Assembly: GCA_020433835.1 (NCBI GenBank)
Contig: JAGRBY010000118.1
Location: 1 to 14,505 of the forward strand
DNA length: 14,505 nt
Source of the DNA: Anaerolineae bacterium
Lineage (GTDB): Bacteria; Chloroflexota; Anaerolineae; 4572-78; J111
Direction: 5' to 3'
A program made the position numbers and the translations under genes. The notes beneath the pieces are model-generated. The model ran no database searches and was not told the origin of the DNA. It saw only the letters and a list, made by a program, of their open reading frames with translations. Position 1 is the first letter of the stretch. Each line of letters begins with the position of its first letter. Positions 1 through 7,459 of this stretch are shown in pieces.

Positions 1-1
1 T

Positions 2-1345
2 CTCAAATCTGCCACTCGCCTACTTCATCCCGGTCTTGGTTTAAAGCGGTGGTTTATCCCCCTCCTAACAGGGTTGATCATTACCGGATTTGGTATTGGT
101 ATTTTTCTCAGTGCGTTAGCAAACCAAACAACGGTTTCCTTTACACTTCAACCACTCTTTCAATACAGGCCGGGTTGGTACCCCGGTGCCGCACTCGCCC
201 TTTTTGGATTAGGGTTGACAAGCTACAGTATCTATCGACTTAATAAACTATTACTCCAAGCAATTCTACCAAATAAACAAGCTACGGTTGGCTATGTCGC
301 CGAACAAGTATATCGTCATCACAGGAAAAAAAGACGAGGACCAAAAGTCGTTGTTATCGGTGGGGGAACGGGGCTTAGTGTTTTATTACGCGGCCTTAAA
401 CATCACACAGAAAACATTACGGCTATTGTTACCGTAGCCGATGATGGCGGATCATCGGGTAAACTGCGGCGAGAGCTGGGTGTTCTACCGCCGGGCGATT
501 TTCGAAACTGCATCGCTGCTTTGGCCGATGATGAAGCCTTAACTACGCAGTTGTTTCACTATCGCTTTCGAAGTGGTGGGCTTGAAGGACATAGCTTTGG
601 CAACATCTTCATTACGGCGATGGCCGAAGTTACCGGTTCGTTTGAAAAAGCACTGTATGAAAGTGGTCGTGTGCTGAATATCGGCGGCACGATTTTACCC
701 AGCACCTTAGAAAATGTCACCCTTATGGCCGAGGTTGATGAGGGGCCACAAACGCGCAAGGTAGAGGGCGAAAGCGCCATCCCCGAAGCAAAACTACCCA
801 TTGAGCGCGTTTACTTTGAGCCAAATATGGTTCGGGCTTTTCCGCCGGCCATTCAGGCGATTCTGAATGCAGATTTGATTTTAGCCGGACCAGGTAGCCT
901 GTACACCAGTGTTATACCCAACTTGCTGGTTAGTGAAATTGTCACCGCTATCCGTGCCAGTTCGGCCCCGAAGATTTATATCTGTAACGTAGCCACGCAG
1001 CCGGGTGAAAGCGACAATTATTCTCTGGCTGATCACGTACGGGCTATAGAAGACCATACGGATATCATCGACATTGCTCATGAAAACGGAGCTGGGCAAA
1101 ATTTTTATACGGCCCAGCGAACCAAAAAAACGCTCTTTAACTATGTATTGGCTAATAACAATCAACAAAAAACCATTCCTGATAGTATGAGCCACTTAAA
1201 ATACGTACCCTTCACCAATTCCAATATGCATGGATACCAGGTCATTGGGGCTGATGTAATCGATGAACAATATCCCTGGCGTCACGATGCCGAAAAGCTT
1301 GCCGACGCTATTATGAACTGGTATAAGAATCTTTATGATTCATAA
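2..1345 (+). CDS. yvcK: YvcK/CofD-like UDP-sugar-binding protein, membrane-anchored (5' end outside window)
   Basis: The frame is open from the first bases of the window, so the true start lies to the left. A TTG at 74 is an internal Leu codon in a hydrophobic stretch, not a convincing start. Numbering from the first complete codon, two hydrophobic segments (about 16-40 and 58-78) look like membrane helices. A basic linker (HHRKKRRG) precedes the CofD-like domain, with GGGTG at 120-124, VADDGGSSG at 145-153, GDFRNC at 165-170 and GHSFGN at 196-201. Known for the family: YvcK proteins bind UDP-GlcNAc-type nucleotide sugars, and in Bacillus they are needed for growth on gluconeogenic carbon sources and for normal cell shape. 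The N-terminal helix pair is absent from the Bacillus protein and, from memory, typical of Chloroflexota. The gene ends in TAA just before a MITE-like element. The rapZ and whiA genes usually found beside yvcK are not visible. The family call is firm; the exact role here is inferred. Confidence 0.93.
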   Translation, partial: LKSATRLLHPGLGLKRWFIPLLTGLIITGFGIGIFLSALANQTTVSFTLQPLFQYRPGWYPGAALALFGLGLTSYSIYRLNKLLLQAILPNKQATVGYVAEQVYRHHRKKRRGPKVVVIGGGTGLSVLLRGLKHHTENITAIVTVADDGGSSGKLRRELGVLPPGDFRNCIAALADDEALTTQLFHYRFRSGGLEGHSFGNIFITAMAEVTGSFEKALYESGRVLNIGGTILPSTLENVTLMAEVDEGPQTRKVEGESAIPEAKLPIERVYFEPNMVRAFPPAIQAILNADLILAGPGSLYTSVIPNLLVSEIVTAIRASSAPKIYICNVATQPGESDNYSLADHVRAIEDHTDIIDIAHENGAGQNFYTAQRTKKTLFNYVLANNNQQKTIPDSMSHLKYVPFTNSNMHGYQVIGADVIDEQYPWRHDAEKLADAIMNWYKNLYDS

Positions 1346-1350
1346 CTATT

Positions 1351-1486
1351 TTTAGCTTGTAACTACTCAGCAGTGGTGGCTTTTTGCGTCATTCCCGCAC
1401 GTTTTTAGTGGGAATCCATTCATTGGCCTTAAGTGGATGCCCGATAAAAACATTCGGGCATGACGGCTGAGTAGTTACTTTAGCTT
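1351..1486. mobile_element. MITE-like element with 13-bp TIRs and 8-bp target duplication
   Basis: GTAACTACTCAGC (1359-1371) is repeated as its exact reverse complement at 1466-1478, bounding a 120-bp element. It is flanked on both sides by the identical octamer TTTAGCTT (1351-1358 and 1479-1486), as expected for a target-site duplication. Inside is a second inverted pair, CGTCATTCCCG (1387-1397) against CGGGCATGACG (1455-1465), with 10 of 11 positions pairing. Two local hairpins are also present: ATTCCC/GGGAAT at 1391-1415 and ATGCCCGA/TCGGGCAT at 1437-1461. There is no coding capacity, so it would be moved in trans. The interior resembles the common dispersed CGTCATTCCCGC-type repeats. It starts 5 bp after the yvcK stop codon (counting the left duplication), and its hairpins could serve as the yvcK 3' end. 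Confidence 0.8.
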
Positions 1487-1497
1487 TACCTTCAGCA

Positions 1498-1519
1498 TAT
1501 ATAACGAAATCGTTATATA
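1498..1519. promoter_or_regulatory. Perfect palindrome upstream of gap, likely operator
   Basis: TATATAACGA (1498-1507) is mirrored by TCGTTATATA (1510-1519) around a 2-bp AA centre. This gives ten perfectly paired bases per arm. It lies about 55 bp before the gap start codon and just after the MITE. The size and symmetry suit a dimeric repressor or activator site. I do not recognise the regulator. A transcriptional role is inferred from position only. Confidence 0.5.
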
Positions 1520-1520
1520 G

Positions 1521-1561
1521 TTAACAAAATTTTTAATCTATATTAACTTTAGAGACGGAGG
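1521..1561 (+). promoter_or_regulatory. gap promoter region (tentative) and ribosome binding site
   Basis: An AT-rich stretch after the palindrome contains TATATT (1539-1544) as the best -10 candidate, but no good -35 sits 17 bp before it. TTAACA (1521-1526) resembles a -35 but lacks a convincing -10 partner. The ribosome binding site GGAGG at 1557-1561 is clear and lies 11 nt before the ATG at 1573. Confidence 0.4.
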
Positions 1562-1572
1562 AAAAATCAATT

Positions 1573-2586
1573 ATGACTACACGAGTCGGTATTAACGGAT
1601 TTGGGCGCATTGGGCGTCAGGTATTTAAGGCTATTCGCGATAAGTACGGCGATAGCCTTGAAGTTGTAGCCGTTAATGACATTGGTAACGTGCCGACCAT
1701 GGCCCACCTACTCAAGTATGACTCAAACTACGGTAAATTTGACGGAACCGTAGAAGTAACAGAGGAAGGCCTCAGCGTCGACGGAAAACTCCTCAAGGTG
1801 CTGGCCGAACGTGATCCTGGCAACCTGCCCTGGGGCGATTTAGGCGTAGACATTGTTGTTGAGAGTACCGGTTTGTTTAGAACCGGTGAAAAAGCCGGTT
1901 TACATATTAAAGCCGGTGCAAAAAAGGTTATTATCAGCGCTCCGGCCAAAGGCGAAGACCTAACTGTTGTGCTGGGTGTTAATGATGACCAGTACGATTC
2001 GGAAAAACATCATATTGTATCCAACGCCTCTTGTACAACCAACTGTCTGGCTCCAGCAGCAAAAGTTGTAAACGACAGCTTTGGCATTGTAAAAGGGCTG
2101 ATGACCACTATTCACGCTTACACCAATGACCAAAAAATCTTAGACTTGCCTCACAGTGACCTACGCCGGGCCCGCGCTGCCGCAATGAGCATTATTCCGA
2201 CCACAACCGGTGCAGCAAAAGCTGTTGCATTGGTTATTCCTGATCTGAAAGGCAAATTTGATGGTTACGCGCTGCGCGTTCCAACCTCAACCGTTTCGGT
2301 AGTTGACTTTACATGCTTGGTTGAAAAAGATACGTCAACCGAAGAGCTTAAAGCGGCTTTGAAAGAAGGTGCTACCAACGGCCCCATGAAAAACGTTATG
2401 GACTATGTTGAAGAGCCGCTGGTTTCCATCGACTTTAAAGGTAACCCGGCCTCCAGCTCGGTCGATGCTGAGTTCTGCCAAGCCATCGGTGGCAACCTTG
2501 TTAAAGTTGTTACTTGGTACGACAATGAGTGGGGTTATTCCTGCCGTACAGCTGACTTAGCCAACATTATGGCCGGAAGCCTTTAA
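1573..2586 (+). CDS. gap: Type I glyceraldehyde-3-phosphate dehydrogenase, NAD-type
   Basis: This cytosolic enzyme interconverts glyceraldehyde-3-phosphate and 1,3-bisphosphoglycerate in glycolysis and gluconeogenesis. The 337-residue length is usual for the family. The Rossmann motif INGFGRIGR is at 7-15, the catalytic ASCTTN has Cys154, the base His181 lies in TTIHAYTND, the phosphate-site region [13 protein letters not shown] is at 191-203, and WYDNEWGYS is at 315-323. Asp36 after the second strand and the Leu-Pro pair at 192-193 match NAD-specific glycolytic enzymes such as the Geobacillus one. The ATG is supported by GGAGG at 1557-1561. No pgk, tpi or CggR-type regulator gene lies beside it in this window, so it looks monocistronic. 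It is bounded by a MITE upstream and a long hairpin downstream. Confidence 0.97.
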   Translation: MTTRVGINGFGRIGRQVFKAIRDKYGDSLEVVAVNDIGNVPTMAHLLKYDSNYGKFDGTVEVTEEGLSVDGKLLKVLAERDPGNLPWGDLGVDIVVESTGLFRTGEKAGLHIKAGAKKVIISAPAKGEDLTVVLGVNDDQYDSEKHHIVSNASCTTNCLAPAAKVVNDSFGIVKGLMTTIHAYTNDQKILDLPHSDLRRARAAAMSIIPTTTGAAKAVALVIPDLKGKFDGYALRVPTSTVSVVDFTCLVEKDTSTEELKAALKEGATNGPMKNVMDYVEEPLVSIDFKGNPASSSVDAEFCQAIGGNLVKVVTWYDNEWGYSCRTADLANIMAGSL

Positions 2587-2612
2587 GTAAAGCTGCGTTA
2601 GTTTATTAATCC

Positions 2613-2660
2613 ACAATCTTTAAGAGAGGCTGAAATCAGCCTCTCTTAAAGACAGATTGT
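2613..2660 (+). terminator. Strong hairpin after gap, lacking a U-tract
   Basis: TCTTTAAGAGAGGCTGA (2617-2633) pairs perfectly with 2636-2652 across a 2-nt AA centre. ACAA/TTGT (2613-2616, 2657-2660) extends the stem after a 4-nt bulge. No run of T follows. It is probably the gap transcript 3' end, either as an atypical terminator or as a 3' stabilising stem left by processing or Rho-dependent termination. Confidence 0.55.
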
Positions 2661-2772
2661 AACTAAGCCTTAGCCAGTTGTTCCCACTATGACAGCTATA
2701 ATAGTAAAAGAATTTGTTAAGGCTTAGATATAATCATCACTTAGAGCTGAAATCTCAAATGATCGTAGCTAA

Positions 2773-2801
2773 TTGACGTCGGACACAATTGATGCTATAA
2801 T
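2773..2801 (+). promoter_or_regulatory. Near-consensus sigma-70-type promoter for rho
   Basis: TTGACG (2773-2778) and TATAAT (2796-2801) are separated by exactly 17 bp. The predicted start is near 2808, giving a 5' leader of about 510 nt before the rho ATG at 3318. No other gene lies between, so rho is the natural target. Confidence 0.75.
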
Positions 2802-3304
2802 TCAAAATTAAAGTGTTCAGCACGTAAATTAGCTCCACGTGCCCTTGCGTACGCTGACTTTGTTCCTCAACGCAAAACTTGATCTCTCTGAAAAGAATTT
2901 GAATTTATAAAATAAACTTAACGGCGTCCCCTAAGTTACCCTACATTGGGCTTAGAGTAAACCCTTCAACAAAAACACAAAGGTGAACATAAAGAAAAAC
3001 TGCTCATACAGCTTTATTATGAGCCTCTTGTAAAGCTATTGCTGAGCTTACTTATGAGTTCACGCAGTTAAAACCTCAATTGCTTATGAATTTCCAAACT
3101 GGCTCGCTAAGTTCTCCTCAATAGCGGTTCGCGACTTTGAATAATGACCAAAAACTGTTCTTAACGAACTATCGGTGGATTAACCCAGCAAAATCTCAAC
3201 TCATAACTATAAAACCAGACTTATTTAAAATGCATATACTTCATACAGTTCTTATAGACGAGCCGTTAAAGACGCTTTTTCTATGTGAATTGTCCATGTT
3301 TTTT

Positions 3305-3310
3305 GGGAGA
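3305..3310 (+). promoter_or_regulatory. rho ribosome binding site, decides the start
   Basis: GGGAGA sits 7 nt before the ATG at 3318. The in-frame ATG at 3285 would place this site inside the coding region and has no such signal of its own, so 3318 is preferred. Confidence 0.7.
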
Positions 3311-3317
3311 TGTAATT

Positions 3318-4571
3318 ATGAACATGGCAGAACTTGATGCCAAAACACTTGATGATCTACGTGTACTTGCAAAAGATTCCGAAATTTCCGGTTATAGCAA
3401 GCTCAAAAAAGGGGATTTGATCCTCAGAATTCTGAAACACCGGGCCGAAGCGCAAGGGTATATTTTCGGCGGTGGCGTTTTAGAAATCATTTCTGATGGA
3501 ATTGGTTTCTTACGCTCTGTTGATCTTTTACCCGGACCGGACGATATTTATGTATCGCAAAGCCAAATTCGGCGCTTTGGCTTACGAACCGGTGATATGG
3601 TTATTGGGCAGGTTCGTCCTCCCAAAGAAACCGAAAAATATTACGGTCTTTTAAGGGTTGAAGCGGTTAACGGACTTGATCCTGAGTCAGCCAAGAAGCG
3701 CCCTGTCTTTGAGCGTATGACGCCTATCTTCCCCAGGGAGCGCCTTAAACTTGAAACCGCGCGCGATATCCTGTCAACCCGATTGCTCGATATTCTGGCT
3801 CCTATCGGTCGCGGACAACGGGGACTCATTGTATCACCCCCGAAAGCTGGTAAAACAACCATTCTCAAGCAGATTGCTAACGGTATTAGCAAAAATTATG
3901 AAGATGTTCATATGATGGTTGTACTTATCGGTGAGCGGCCCGAAGAGGTGACGGACATGGATCGCTCTGTTGATGCTGAAGTTATGGCTGCTACGTTTGA
4001 TGATCCAGAGTCGGATCAGACTCGCGTAGCCGAGATGGCTCTGGCAAAAGCCAAGCGTTTGGTTGAAGGCGGACGCGATGTCGTTGTTCTTATGGACTCG
4101 CTTACGCGACTGGCGCGTGCGTACAACTTGGTTGTACCTCCCAGTGGTCGAACGCTGTCGGGTGGTATTGACCCGGCTGCACTCTATCCGCCAAAACGAT
4201 TTTTCGGTGCCGCCCGAAACCTTGAAGAAAGCGGCAGCTTAACCATTATTGCTACCTGTTTGGTTGATACCGGCAGCCGGATGGACGATGTTATTTATGA
4301 AGAGTTCAAAGGGACCGGCAACATGGAAATGCACTTAAGCCGTAAACTGTCTGAACGTCGCTACTTCCCGGCTATCGATATCGAACGCTCAAGCACTCGC
4401 CGTGAAGATCTGCTCCTTGACCCGGATGAACTGGCTAAGGTTTGGACGTTACGTCGAATGATCACCGCTGTCGGTGGTGGTTCTGAAGCGACGGAAATGA
4501 TTCTGGAACGTCTACCCAAGACAGAAAATAATATCGAATTTTTAGCAACTCTGAACAAAGAGATTTATTGA
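3318..4571 (+). CDS. rho: Transcription termination factor Rho
   Basis: Rho is the hexameric RNA-dependent ATPase/translocase that ends transcription at C-rich, untranslated RNA. The 417-residue protein has the usual E. coli-like size. It has an N-terminal Rho_N helical domain (about 3-45: [14 protein letters not shown], then [11 protein letters not shown]) and a cold-shock-type RNA-binding domain (about 48-120, with [16 protein letters not shown]). The ATPase core has Walker A PPKAGKTT (174-181), Walker B VVVLMD (255-260), the Q-loop region [13 protein letters not shown] (281-293) and the R-loop segment YEEFKGTGN (327-335). There is no large insertion before the RNA-binding domain, unlike some high-GC Gram-positive Rho proteins. 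It stands alone behind a very long leader, and an intrinsic terminator follows. The start is chosen from the ribosome binding site; the ATG at 3324 is a second possibility. Confidence 0.97.
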   Translation: MNMAELDAKTLDDLRVLAKDSEISGYSKLKKGDLILRILKHRAEAQGYIFGGGVLEIISDGIGFLRSVDLLPGPDDIYVSQSQIRRFGLRTGDMVIGQVRPPKETEKYYGLLRVEAVNGLDPESAKKRPVFERMTPIFPRERLKLETARDILSTRLLDILAPIGRGQRGLIVSPPKAGKTTILKQIANGISKNYEDVHMMVVLIGERPEEVTDMDRSVDAEVMAATFDDPESDQTRVAEMALAKAKRLVEGGRDVVVLMDSLTRLARAYNLVVPPSGRTLSGGIDPAALYPPKRFFGAARNLEESGSLTIIATCLVDTGSRMDDVIYEEFKGTGNMEMHLSRKLSERRYFPAIDIERSSTRREDLLLDPDELAKVWTLRRMITAVGGGSEATEMILERLPKTENNIEFLATLNKEIY

Positions 4572-4627
4572 TCTGTACTGCGGTTCGTTATTAAAATACG
4601 ACTTTTAGCCAATTTGACACTTTTCAC

Positions 4628-4656
4628 GTGGTCAGCTATCATGCTGACCACTTTTT
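4628..4656 (+). terminator. Intrinsic terminator after rho
   Basis: GTGGTCAGC (4628-4636) pairs with GCTGACCAC (4643-4651) across a 6-nt loop, followed by TTTTT (4652-4656). This is a standard factor-independent terminator about 57 nt after the rho stop codon. Confidence 0.85.
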
Positions 4657-4705
4657 GTGTACGGCAGTATTCTCTACGTCATAGAGCCTAGGCATAATGG
4701 CCTAG
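4644..4705 (+). promoter_or_regulatory. Putative promoter and two-part leader motif before the M23 gene
   Basis: A possible -35 CTGACC (4644-4649) and -10 TATTCT (4668-4673), 18 bp apart, overlap the 3' arm of the rho terminator. Immediately after comes ACGTCA (4676-4681), lying in the loop of a CTCTA/TAGAG hairpin (4672-4686). Next is the hairpin CTAGGC/GCCTAG (4688-4705). The same arrangement (-10, ACGTCA, TAGGC-N6-GCCTAG) recurs at the right edge of the window. The promoter hexamers are weak; the hairpins are seen directly. Confidence 0.4.
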
Positions 4706-4735
4706 AAACTTAGCCGCAGTTAGACGATAAACGAT

Positions 4736-5932
4736 ATGCAATCATCATTTACGAAAAAACCGTCAGGTTCTCTAAATGAGGGGGTAGCCCCCCTTCATGA
4801 ATATAGCGTATCTGAAAATGCCGGAAGAATACGTTTACCGGCTATCTCATATCTGGGGTCAACCATTTCAAACACAATAAAAACTTTCTCCAAAAACGAA
4901 GCCTTAACCAGTCGTACCGTCACCCACGTGACTATGGCATTGATTGCCCTGTTAGCTATTGGATTAAGCCGTATGCCCGTATCGTGGGGCGGACCTATTG
5001 CGGTTATTCATCCGCTTAGACAAGCTGCTCCTGAGGCGCTCTCCGTCACACAACCAGAACCCAATAATCCTCCCCTTATTTTATCGGGGCAACTTATCAA
5101 CAATCAAGACGGTGTGCTATTCCGAGCGGCTGTTCCTCGAACGATTATTCCCGACCGCTCTGTTTTTACACAAGAGTCTTCAGATGAAATTAGAACGTAT
5201 ACGGTTGAGGGTGGTGATACCATCTCCGGTATTGCTTACAAATTTGGCTTGATGCCTGAGACATTAGTGTGGGCCAACAAAGATTTAGAAGCTAATCCCG
5301 ATTGGTTATCTATCGGGCAGACCTTGACAATCTTACCGGTTGATGGGGTATATCACCAGGTTGGCGGCTCTGACACCATCGAGGGCATTGCCGGAACTTA
5401 TAAGACCGATGCGCAAGCGATTATCGACCATCCGGCTAATGCGCTTGATCCTGACAACCCCCTTATTCAACCGGGGCAGTGGTTGGTAGTACCGGGCGGC
5501 AGCAAACCCTTTGTACCTCGCACAGTTACCGCCTACAGTTTTACCGGCGATGTACCGGTCGACGCCCCTGTGGGGACAGGTTTCTTTACTTGGCCAGCAA
5601 GCGGCTTAATCTCTCAAGGCTTTTTCAACTACCATCCGGCTATCGATATCGCGGCTTGGATTGGAGCTCCGGTGCTAGCCGCCGATTCGGGTCATGTTAT
5701 TGTATCGGGTTGGGACAATATGTACGGTTATCATATTGTTATTGATCACAGTAATGGTTATCAAACTTTATATGCTCACCTTAACACCTATTATGTAGAA
5801 GCAGGCGCAAATGTGGTCAAGGGTGAACAAATAGGTGAGATGGGTAATACCGGTAACTCAACTGGCCCACACCTGCATTTTGAAATCAGGCAGGGTACGC
5901 TTCAGGTAAACCCCAGTAGTTTTCTACCCTAA
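4736..5932 (+). CDS. Membrane-anchored LysM-M23 family peptidoglycan endopeptidase
   Basis: The 398-residue protein has a cytoplasmic-looking N-terminus of about 60 residues, one hydrophobic segment (about 65-80, MALIALLAIGL), an extracytoplasmic linker, two LysM modules (about 154-201 and 206-253) and a C-terminal M23 (LytM-type) domain (about 282-395). The M23 zinc ligands are visible: His300 and Asp304 in HPAID, and His381 in HLHFE. The catalytic His348 (YAHL) and His379 are also present, so it should be active rather than a degenerate regulator. Family role: LysM binds the glycan chain and M23 enzymes cut peptide cross-links during wall growth or division. There is no lipobox and no cleavable signal peptide, so it is probably anchored as a type II protein. 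The ATG at 4736 has no clear Shine-Dalgarno sequence; the ATG at Met67 would remove most of the leader and is less likely. It converges on the phosphohexomutase gene. Confidence 0.88.
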   Translation: MQSSFTKKPSGSLNEGVAPLHEYSVSENAGRIRLPAISYLGSTISNTIKTFSKNEALTSRTVTHVTMALIALLAIGLSRMPVSWGGPIAVIHPLRQAAPEALSVTQPEPNNPPLILSGQLINNQDGVLFRAAVPRTIIPDRSVFTQESSDEIRTYTVEGGDTISGIAYKFGLMPETLVWANKDLEANPDWLSIGQTLTILPVDGVYHQVGGSDTIEGIAGTYKTDAQAIIDHPANALDPDNPLIQPGQWLVVPGGSKPFVPRTVTAYSFTGDVPVDAPVGTGFFTWPASGLISQGFFNYHPAIDIAAWIGAPVLAADSGHVIVSGWDNMYGYHIVIDHSNGYQTLYAHLNTYYVEAGANVVKGEQIGEMGNTGNSTGPHLHFEIRQGTLQVNPSSFLP

Positions 5933-5949
5933 TTTCCGAAAATTCAACA

Positions 5950-5981
5950 AAAAAAGCCGCTTACGTTTGAGCGGCTTTTTT
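5950..5981. terminator. Bidirectional terminator between M23 gene and mutase gene
   Basis: AAAAAGCCGCT (5951-5961) and AGCGGCTTTTT (5970-5980) are exact reverse complements with an 8-nt loop. There is a run of T after the stem on the plus strand and an equivalent run on the minus strand. It sits between two convergent stop codons (5932 and 5986) and can serve both genes. Confidence 0.9.
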
Positions 5982-5985
5982 GATC

Positions 5986-7419
5986 TTAGGCAACTTCAGA
6001 AAGTTCTCTCGCCTTTGCCAGCATAGCATCGACAGTCCGCTTATCTCCGGCCTCAGCGTACAGTCTGAGCACCGGCTCTGTGCCGGACGGGCGAATGAGC
6101 AGCCAGCTATCATCGGCCAGATGGTATTTTACACCATCGTAAGAGTCGACCTTAACCACAGCCTCACCGGCAATCTTGGGGGGGGCGCTATCGACTAACT
6201 TCTTAACCATATCCTTCTTTGCTATGAATGAGGTGAGACGGATATCATCCCGTTTATAATAGGTTGGACCAAAACTTTTTTGCAAATCGGAAATCAACTC
6301 TGAAAGAGGTACTCCGGCCTCGGCTACAATCTCCATCAGTAGCAAGCCCATTAAAATACCATCTCCTTCGGGAATATGCCCTTTAATACTGATACTGCCC
6401 GATTCTTCGCCACCTAACAAAATATCACTATTCATCATTAAATCGGCGATAACATCAAAACCCACAGGCGTCTCATACAATTCTAAACCGTATTTTTTAG
6501 CCATTCGATTGAGCATTAAGGTACTACTAATCGTTTTCGCGATAGCACCGGTCATTTCGCGGCGCTCAACCAGGTAGCGAACAGCCAGGGCCATAATGGT
6601 ATGGGGATCGACAAAATTGCCTTTATCATCTACAGCTCCAATACGGTCAGCATCGCCGTCGGTGGCGATGCCCATATGGGCATTTTCGTTCTGAACCGTA
6701 GCGATCAGCGCTTTGAGATTTTTAGCCAGCGGCTCGGGATGAACCCCACCAAAGCCAGGATGAAGGTCGTTGTGCAACTCGTGAATTTTGGTGCGCGTGC
6801 GAGATACAACCTCCCCAAAAACGCCGCGCCCCGAGCCGTACATCGAATCAACCACAACCGACAGTTCGCCGCTGGAGATAATATCCATATTGATTAAATT
6901 GGTCGTTAGATGCTCATAATAGGGCCAGGCCGGATCAAACTTTTCGATTAGTCCGTGCTCTTGTGCGCGTTGAAAATCCATTAAGTTTGCGCCGATCCGT
7001 TCGTGAATACCCGAAAGTTTACGCTCAATAGCCGCAATCTGTAATTTTGAGGCGGCACCGCCGTAGGACGCTTTCACTTTCAAGCCGTTGTAACGGGGTG
7101 GATTGTGGCTAGCCGTAATCATGATGCCACCCACCGCTTTCTTATGAACAATATTGTAACTGATAGCCGGTGTCGGCGCATCGGCTCGAGCCAAATAGGC
7201 TTTGATACCATTTGCCGCCATAACTCTAGCAACTTCAGCCGCAAAACGGTCAGAAAGAAAGCGGGTATCAAAACCAATTACAATACTCCGATTTGGGTCA
7301 TCGTGATAGGCATCTAATAAATAATCGGCCACAGCCTGGCTAACTATTCTAAGGTTTTCAAACGTAAACGTTTCGGCAATAATAGCCCGCCAGCCATCGG
7401 TACCAAATTTAATGGTCAT
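5986..7419 (-). CDS. Phosphohexomutase (phosphoglucomutase/phosphomannomutase family)
   Basis: Family members interconvert hexose-6-phosphate and hexose-1-phosphate, feeding nucleotide-sugar and glucan synthesis in the cytosol. All four active-site loops are present in the 477-residue protein: the phosphoserine loop ITASHNPPRYNG (101-112, Ser104), the Mg-binding DGDADR (254-259), the sugar-specificity loop GGEESG (336-341) and the phosphate-binding RPSGTEP (443-449). The GGEESG form fits glucose or mannose substrates, but sequence alone does not settle which. The ATG at 7419 has GGAG (complement of 7428-7431) at good spacing. It is the last gene of the minus-strand operon, 40 bp after the glycosyltransferase, and probably supplies hexose-1-phosphate for the same pathway. 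A glucosamine mutase (GlmM) is less likely given the sequence of the sugar loop. Confidence 0.9.
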   Translation of the reverse strand: MTIKFGTDGWRAIIAETFTFENLRIVSQAVADYLLDAYHDDPNRSIVIGFDTRFLSDRFAAEVARVMAANGIKAYLARADAPTPAISYNIVHKKAVGGIMITASHNPPRYNGLKVKASYGGAASKLQIAAIERKLSGIHERIGANLMDFQRAQEHGLIEKFDPAWPYYEHLTTNLINMDIISSGELSVVVDSMYGSGRGVFGEVVSRTRTKIHELHNDLHPGFGGVHPEPLAKNLKALIATVQNENAHMGIATDGDADRIGAVDDKGNFVDPHTIMALAVRYLVERREMTGAIAKTISSTLMLNRMAKKYGLELYETPVGFDVIADLMMNSDILLGGEESGSISIKGHIPEGDGILMGLLLMEIVAEAGVPLSELISDLQKSFGPTYYKRDDIRLTSFIAKKDMVKKLVDSAPPKIAGEAVVKVDSYDGVKYHLADDSWLLIRPSGTEPVLRLYAEAGDKRTVDAMLAKARELSEVA

Positions 7420-7459
7420 GTACTTATCTCCGATTTATTTTATAGGTATGGAATATACT

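Larger units (their letters stand above)
2587..3317. other. 731-bp intergenic region between gap and rho
   Basis: I see no credible gene here on either strand. It contains the gap 3' hairpin (2613-2660), an inverted repeat CTAAGCCTTA/TAAGGCTTAG (2663-2672, 2718-2727), a near-consensus promoter (2773-2801) and then a long AT-rich leader to rho. Leader hairpins include GCACGT/ACGTGC (2820-2842), TTGCGT/ACGCAA (2845-2875) and CTCATA/TATGAG near 3003-3024. Confidence 0.7.

Noticed and set aside
1346..1572. Small RNA gene between yvcK and gap
   Set aside because: The strong folding is explained by the MITE with TIRs and target duplication plus the palindrome. No separate promoter/terminator pair was seen.
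3285..3317. Upstream ATG extending Rho by 11 residues
   Set aside because: The extension is not like Rho N-termini, and the good ribosome binding site GGGAGA at 3305-3310 points to 3318.
3137..3337. 66-codon reading frame (TTG start) just before and overlapping the rho start in another frame, considered as a rho leader peptide
   Set aside because: No Shine-Dalgarno sequence, a poor start codon, no recognisable sequence, and it overlaps the rho start in another frame. More likely a chance frame in the AT-rich leader.
4572..4735. c-di-AMP (ydaO-type) riboswitch before the peptidoglycan hydrolase gene
   Set aside because: Such switches often precede these genes, but only about 80 nt remain after the rho terminator and I see none of the conserved core. 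Only two short hairpins are present.
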